The notes beneath the pieces were generated by a model. It had not been told where the DNA came from and did no database searches. It saw only the letters and a list, made by a program, of their open reading frames with translations. A DNA stretch of 64,000 nucleotides from Synaphobranchus kaupii. Its lineage: Eukaryota > Chordata > Actinopteri > Anguilliformes > Synaphobranchidae. Location: the NCBI GenBank assembly GCA_029718625.1, contig CM056376.1, positions 120,434,264 through 120,498,263 on the forward strand, in the 5' to 3' direction. Shown one piece after another: positions 59,090 to 64,000 of the stretch; the first letter of the stretch is position 1; each line of letters opens with the position of its first letter. Made by a program: the position numbers and the translations under genes.

Positions 59090-59600
59090 TTTCATAAACG
59101 ACAATGTGACAAAGGCTAAACATGCATTTGAAATTCAAATGGCATCCCCCCATATTGAATTACTGTCATTAGTGCAGAGGAAAGGAATGCTGATATATTA
59201 TTTAGTGGTTCTGTAAACTGTTTAAATAGAAATGACTTTTTCTTCCTTTTCCAAGCCCTGAGGCAATACGGAAAGACTCCCAAATGTCATTAAATCTGAA
59301 TCTGGATTGTGTGTTTTTAAACCAATGCTGTTCAATAAGCCAGGGAATTCATTTTAGAACTTTGTTGATTTTCTTCTCAGTTCAATTTGCACATAGACAT
59401 TTCCAAAACCAAGCCAGGCCTTTGGTTTTTATCTTTAAGGGAGTGAATTACCTTTGCAGGCTAAAACTAGCATTTGGAAAAATATATTCCATGTGCATCG
59501 GGTGCTACCCTGTGCAGAATTAATTCGCTTTGTTGGGAGTATGCTAATGTGCTCGGATGTGGTTGACGAAATTCAAAGGAAATAACAAGGTTCACACACA
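59090..59600. other. candidate conserved non-coding block
   Basis: Repeat-free, complex sequence with homeodomain cores (TGAATTACC, AGAATTAATTCGC) and a TATGCTAATG octamer-like motif. A 79-codon frame at 59284-59523 lacks motifs. Confidence 0.28.
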
Positions 59601-59754
59601 GATTCTGAGGTCGCTTCTAGCATTATTTGTGGGTGCAAAGTTGAAGTAAATTGTTCAATACATTATTAAAAAATAAAGATAAGGTAATTTGTGAATTCAG
59701 TATGCATTTATATTAGGCACCAAGCAATATCTCTGCTTATCAATATACACATAT

Positions 59755-60262
59755 GCTCACCAGAATTATTGGAAACCTTGGAAAATATGAGCAAAAAAGG
59801 CTATAAAAAATGTCTGTCATTTATTAGCACAGCCTTGCACTCAAAATATGAAAAAAATCTAATATTATCTAAATCTAAATTTAGGTGAAAACAAATTTAT
59901 TAATAATATTTTTATTATACAGTATATTAAATACATATTTTCCAAAAGTATGAATGTGTCACATTATTGGCAATGCTATAAATAGTTGCAGACAAAACGT
60001 AATATAATATTTTCATATTTTTTAAGCACAACCGAGTATTTAGGAACTAGTATGTGGTCATTCTCAACTTCCTGTTTCACTGGGCTATAAATATGAGGTG
60101 ATACACAGACCAAAACCATTTACTCTTCCATCAACATGGGGAAGATCAGAGAACACAAAAAGTTGTTGACATTCATAAATCAGGCAATGGCTGTAGAAAA
60201 ATTGCTTAATGTCTGAAACTACCTGTTTCTGCAACGTCTGAAATTTCACCATTAGGGAAATG
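59755..60262 (+). pseudogene. Tc1-like transposon, left repeat and N-terminal fragment
   Basis: The left part (ATTATTGGAAACCTTGG, ATGAGCAAAAAAGGCTATAA) looks like a Tc1 terminal repeat related to the 1.8 kb fragment. From 60136 the plus strand reads MGKIREHKK and, one frameshift later, VVDIHKSGNGCRKIA, the start of the N-terminal helix-turn-helix of a Tc1 transposase. The copy ends near 60262; the catalytic domain is missing. Confidence 0.7.
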
Positions 60263-60955
60263 ATTAACAGGCCTAATTACTGTTACCATCCATATAGAAC
60301 AATTAATTTTGCTAAAAATTTTATTTTCAATATATCCCTCACCACACCCGTTTGCTTGACACTTTGCTCTTCAAAAAAGGTGAGTGGGCAGGATTGTGGA
60401 TGGAGGAGGAGACTTCTTTGATTGTAAACACTGGAGCACAAGGCTAAAAAGCATGCATAGTACACCATTAAGCTTGGTACCAGCCAAGGCCTATGGACAG
60501 AACACACAATGTAAGATCTGGTCTACACATGTAATGCTTTAATGCATTACAGTTCTAGTGTGTAATGTGCTTTTGTATATAACACTAGGAGTAAGGCCTT
60601 TGCGACAAAGGAAATTCTTTCGGCTTATGAACACACCCAAATACGGAAACAGCACAGTCGGTATCATGAATCAGCTCTTTGCCAATGTCTACAATCAAAT
60701 CAGGCTGTGCATTAGAAATATATTATTTCTCATTTGAAGGCCCAAGGGGCAGGTTTTCTTTCCTGATTCAGGATTAACCAATCCCTGCAAAAAAAATTAT
60801 TCCCTGCATGACATCAGAAGTGTTTGTGGGCAAGAGCTAGAATTCAAACTAGCAAATGCACCGTGATTATAATGTTATGGTCAATGACCAAACTGGGGTT
60901 ATGTTGTGTTCACTTGCTTAAATTACCTGTTAATACATTAGTCCCCTACAGGGCG
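60263..60955. other. unassigned sequence
   Basis: Nothing recognised. Confidence 0.35.
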
Positions 60956-60959
60956 CCAT

Positions 60960-61610
60960 AATAAAAATAAGATAAGAGGACGAAGAGGAAGTAGAATGTG
61001 TAATGGCACTGAACAATGAAGATGTTTGGCTTTAATTTGAGGATATTTATTGATCAGTGTAGGAATTACAGCCATTTTTATACATAGTCCCCCATTTTAT
61101 GGGAGCAAAAGTAATTGGCCGATTGGCTGCTTAGCTGTTTCTCGGCCAACTTTGTGTCTTTGCATCATTAGTTCATGCACAAAAAAGCTAACAAAAGGTC
61201 TAGAGCTGATTCTGGATGTGGAATTGTATTTGGAGTCTGTTGCTGTTGTCTCTTAACATGAGGATGAAATAAGTGTCAATCCCAGTAAAGCAGGCCATCA
61301 TGAGGCTGAAAAATCTTACTTAATCGATCAGAGACATAGCCCAAACATTGTGTGTGTCAAAATCAACACACTGGTGAGCTCGGCAATAGCAAATGACCTG
61401 ATAGACCACCGAAGAATAGCAAATGACCTGATAGACCACCGAAGACTACTGTAGTGGATGCCCAAAGAATACTTTAAATTGTGAAGAGAAACCACTTTTC
61501 AACTGTCAAACAGATCAAGAACACTCTCCAGGATGTAGGCATGGATGTATCCAAGACTACACCAGCATAACCACTGGTAAGCCTCAAGAACAGAATAAAA
61601 CATTAATACA
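60960..61610 (+). pseudogene. Tc1-like transposon, left half (terminal repeat and DNA-binding region)
   Basis: The stretch at 61060-61120 (AGGAATTACAGCC, TACATAGTCCCCCATTTTAT, AAAGTAATTGG) is the inverse of the right terminal repeat of the 9.8 kb copy, so this is the left half of the same family. Coding remnants begin near 61270 (KAGHHEAEKS, IDQRHSPNIVCVK) and continue through IANDLIDHRR to SNRSRTLSRM-like text in broken frames. A 30-bp tandem duplication (61386-61445) repeats IANDLIDHRR. The catalytic half is absent. Confidence 0.75.
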
Positions 61611-62825
61611 ATTTTGCCCATTAGTTAAACAACAGCTGTCACTCTGCTTATGCTTTGAAGATAGAAAACAATTAATCAGCAAAAACATCTTTTATTCTAA
61701 GGTTAGGGTTAGACCACTGGCCTCTCACATGGTCTTTTTGTTGCACATTGTGCATGTGCAGGTTATATCACTTAATTTTTTCTTTCTTTTGTAAATAAAA
61801 TTGCCATGATTTTCTGATCACAAACAACTCTAGGCTTGGCAATAATTATATAAAATATAAAATAGCCTTTGTGGTATGGGAAACATTGCATGCACATTAT
61901 TATTGATCTTATTCGGAAATCTCCGGTTATGTGAAGATTTGAAGCAGGCTAGCACGCCTATTTCACTATGGAATTAGATATCATGTTCATTTGCACCACT
62001 CACAGATTTTCTTTTGTCTCTTTCCATTCGTGGAATCCTGATTTTACTTTAGGAAGAAGAGACATGATGACACTGTTTGTATTAACCACAGAACTGCTGT
62101 ATCAACTTGAAATTCATCGACTAGCAAGACGGTGCCGCCCGACATTATTACAGTAATGTCAATTACAATAACTAATAAATTAAAAGTTATTAATCCTATG
62201 TTCTAATGTATTCGAGAACCTCTGTCAGTCAGGGCCCTTGGAATCGTCCTAAATTTCCCCACTGTCCTACTTTTCTCTGTCACGAACAGCCCTGTACCAC
62301 GGAGAGGAGGACACCTTTAAGCACCCAACCTGATTTGTCAACACAACCCAGGTGCATGTGCTCACTGCACCAGAGACTACTCCAACTACCTCCGCTGGAT
62401 CAAACACCACAGAAATGTAAATCTGTTTAGAAAGAAGCACTGTAATAACATTTTTGAAAGCCAAAATGAGGACAAAATTAAGATGGCAGAGAGACGTATA
62501 TTTATTGCTTATGAAGGGATACACCACAAGTTTGAAATCTCTGCCAAGTGATTGTAATTTTTACAAATATTTTTGCAGGTTTGGAGCACAGCATGTCTTT
62601 TATTGGGCTAATGCTATAGGGGTGGTATCTTGATGAGGCTGTAAAAATGAATACTGATCATATGGGGGCATGGTAATTTGGGGATAATAAACCTGAAATG
62701 CAGTCAAGTGAGCTTAATATCTACTGCAGAATCCCTGGTAGAAAAGAAACTTGGGCATGATACAGTCTGAACTTCTACTGAAATAAAGTATGAGGCAGCA
62801 CATGCTAAATATTTAATGTGGGAAC
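61611..62825. other. unassigned sequence
   Basis: Short frames without domains (61968-62156, 62206-62430). Nothing recognised. Confidence 0.35.
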
Positions 62826-62829
62826 TTCA

Positions 62830-63420
62830 ATTTTTAATCAACCTCTTGTTTCATTATAGTTTTGACCTTAAACCATTTTCTCTTGGGAAAGCTGTTAAAA
62901 CCTTATATCTTTCTGAGAGTCTGGGAGACTCTACCAACAGTGGCAGACCGGGAAAGGTTGCTGCCGATTAAAATTTCAACAGGCCAGCATGATGCATGAT
63001 TTTTATCAAGGGTCTGCCTGAAATGGAGTTTCCCCTTTACAGAGCCATGTATATGTTGAGATTGGTGTATCAATTGCCATAGGTCAAAGGGTCACTTTTG
63101 AGTGCAACACAGCCTGACAATGCATAATTGATAGCTGTTTGAAAATTCAAACAGTACAAGGATGACACTTTAAAGATCCATTCATGTCACAAAGAGATAG
63201 AACAGACGAACATTCTGTGTCATGTAAAATGTTCTAATGGTTAAAGCTAATTCCCTATAAATCGTGCTACATTTTAGCTGGTACTCTGGCATATATGGTT
63301 TGCATAGAAATGCCATCGGAGTATTTATCAATTCCCCACAAGGAACTGGAACAAGGCCATTGTATTGGTTGAACAAAATATGGTAAACGACACCATATCT
63401 TACTTAACTGCATTATAATT
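62830..63420. other. candidate conserved non-coding block
   Basis: Complex repeat-free text with TAAT cores and a direct-repeat nuclear-receptor site; no coding frame. Regulatory function is inferred. Confidence 0.33.
63081..63094 (+). promoter_or_regulatory. DR2-type nuclear receptor element
   Basis: AGGTCA-AA-GGGTCA is a direct repeat of the hexamer half-site with a 2-bp spacer, as bound by RAR/RXR or COUP-TF. A good consensus, but unsupported by context beyond the candidate block. Confidence 0.35.
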
Positions 63421-64000
63421 AGCAATTTGTAATACATTTTCCCCAATGAGAGATCTTTAATAAGGTTTTAATCGTTCAATTCACAAAATGATGCATGTAA
63501 AATGTAAAAAGGATAATATTCTCAGCTGTGAATTGAGAATTGTGGGTTGGGTCCTTTGGGCTGGATGGCCAGGACAGCTCCTAGCTTCTGAGTGTTAGCT
63601 TGTGAATACACTCACGGTGAGAGGATTTCAATGTAAAAAAAAAATGAATCTCCTGAATGGACTGCTTTTCAATGCTCCCTGAATTTAAAGTGGTGTGCTT
63701 AAAGGGTGGTCCTACAACATAAAGCTCTTTCCTTTCACACTTGTCCCAATCTGGATAACTGAAAGACCTCCCTATTCCCCTGGATTCTGGTGTTCTATAG
63801 GAGGACGGTGAATGAAGGCACTCAATGCTGAGCAGACTTTCAGAATTCCCACAAAGTCAGTGTTCTGGGATAGAGTTCTCCGCTTTTTTCTGTCTTGTTG
63901 AGTACAGGAGAACAGCAGTACGCATCCAACCCCAAACCACCCCCCCCTCTCTCCATTTTGGGACGCTGGTGTGACGAGGCTGGGGGCCGATCTTGCATTT
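63421..64000. other. unassigned sequence
   Basis: Nothing recognised up to the window edge; slightly GC-richer over the last 300 bases. Confidence 0.35.

Overview
This 64 kb window looks like intergenic DNA from a ray-finned fish. It is AT-rich, and none of the open frames reads as an exon of a host gene. The only recognisable coding sequence belongs to decayed transposable elements. The repeat families are typical of teleosts: L2/UnaL2-type LINEs, a tRNA-derived SINE sharing the LINE 3' end with its GGATA stem-loop, a CR1-like LINE, several Tc1-like transposons, and hAT-, PIF/Harbinger- and CACTA-type non-autonomous elements. UnaL2 and UnaSINE were first described in eels, so an elopomorph is possible, but the same tail occurs in many teleosts and the species cannot be fixed from this.

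Layout. 0-5 kb: L2 LINE end on the minus strand, a Tc1-like fragment, and a 605 bp palindromic TTAA element. 5-15 kb: a GC-richer candidate regulatory block near 6 kb, a degenerate 33-bp minisatellite, three pieces of one Tc1-like family, a long (TG)n, and half of a second TTAA fold-back. 15-17 kb: a 540 bp deleted Tc1-like element sitting between an L2-type LINE and its ATT tail, then a palindromic MITE. 18.7-19.9 kb: Harbinger-type element copy A carrying an inserted SINE. 21-23 kb: poly-G, (ATT)n, a 51-bp minisatellite and a hAT-like end. 23-28 kb: mostly unassigned. 28.3-31.5 kb: a composite with CACTA-like ends enclosing an ACGTCC-rich repeat and a TTAA fold-back, followed by an L2 LINE remnant. 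33.5-35 kb: a CACTG-ended element and an L2 reverse-transcriptase fragment. 38.5-42 kb: a decayed Tc1 transposase, then a hAT element with a perfect 8-bp target duplication nested in another hAT-like repeat. 48.7-50.9 kb: a CR1-like LINE with endonuclease and reverse-transcriptase remnants. 54.4-55.6 kb: Harbinger-type copy B inserted inside a SINE. 56-61.6 kb: more Tc1-like pieces and SINEs.

Between the repeats lie about twelve stretches of more complex, often homeobox-motif-rich sequence that could be conserved non-coding elements. This is inference only, because conservation cannot be judged from one sequence. The best-supported unusual observations are the reciprocal nesting of the SINE and the Harbinger-type element, with an empty site visible in the sister copy, and two TTAA-flanked fold-back families with near-perfect arms. 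I see no evidence of a new multi-gene system.
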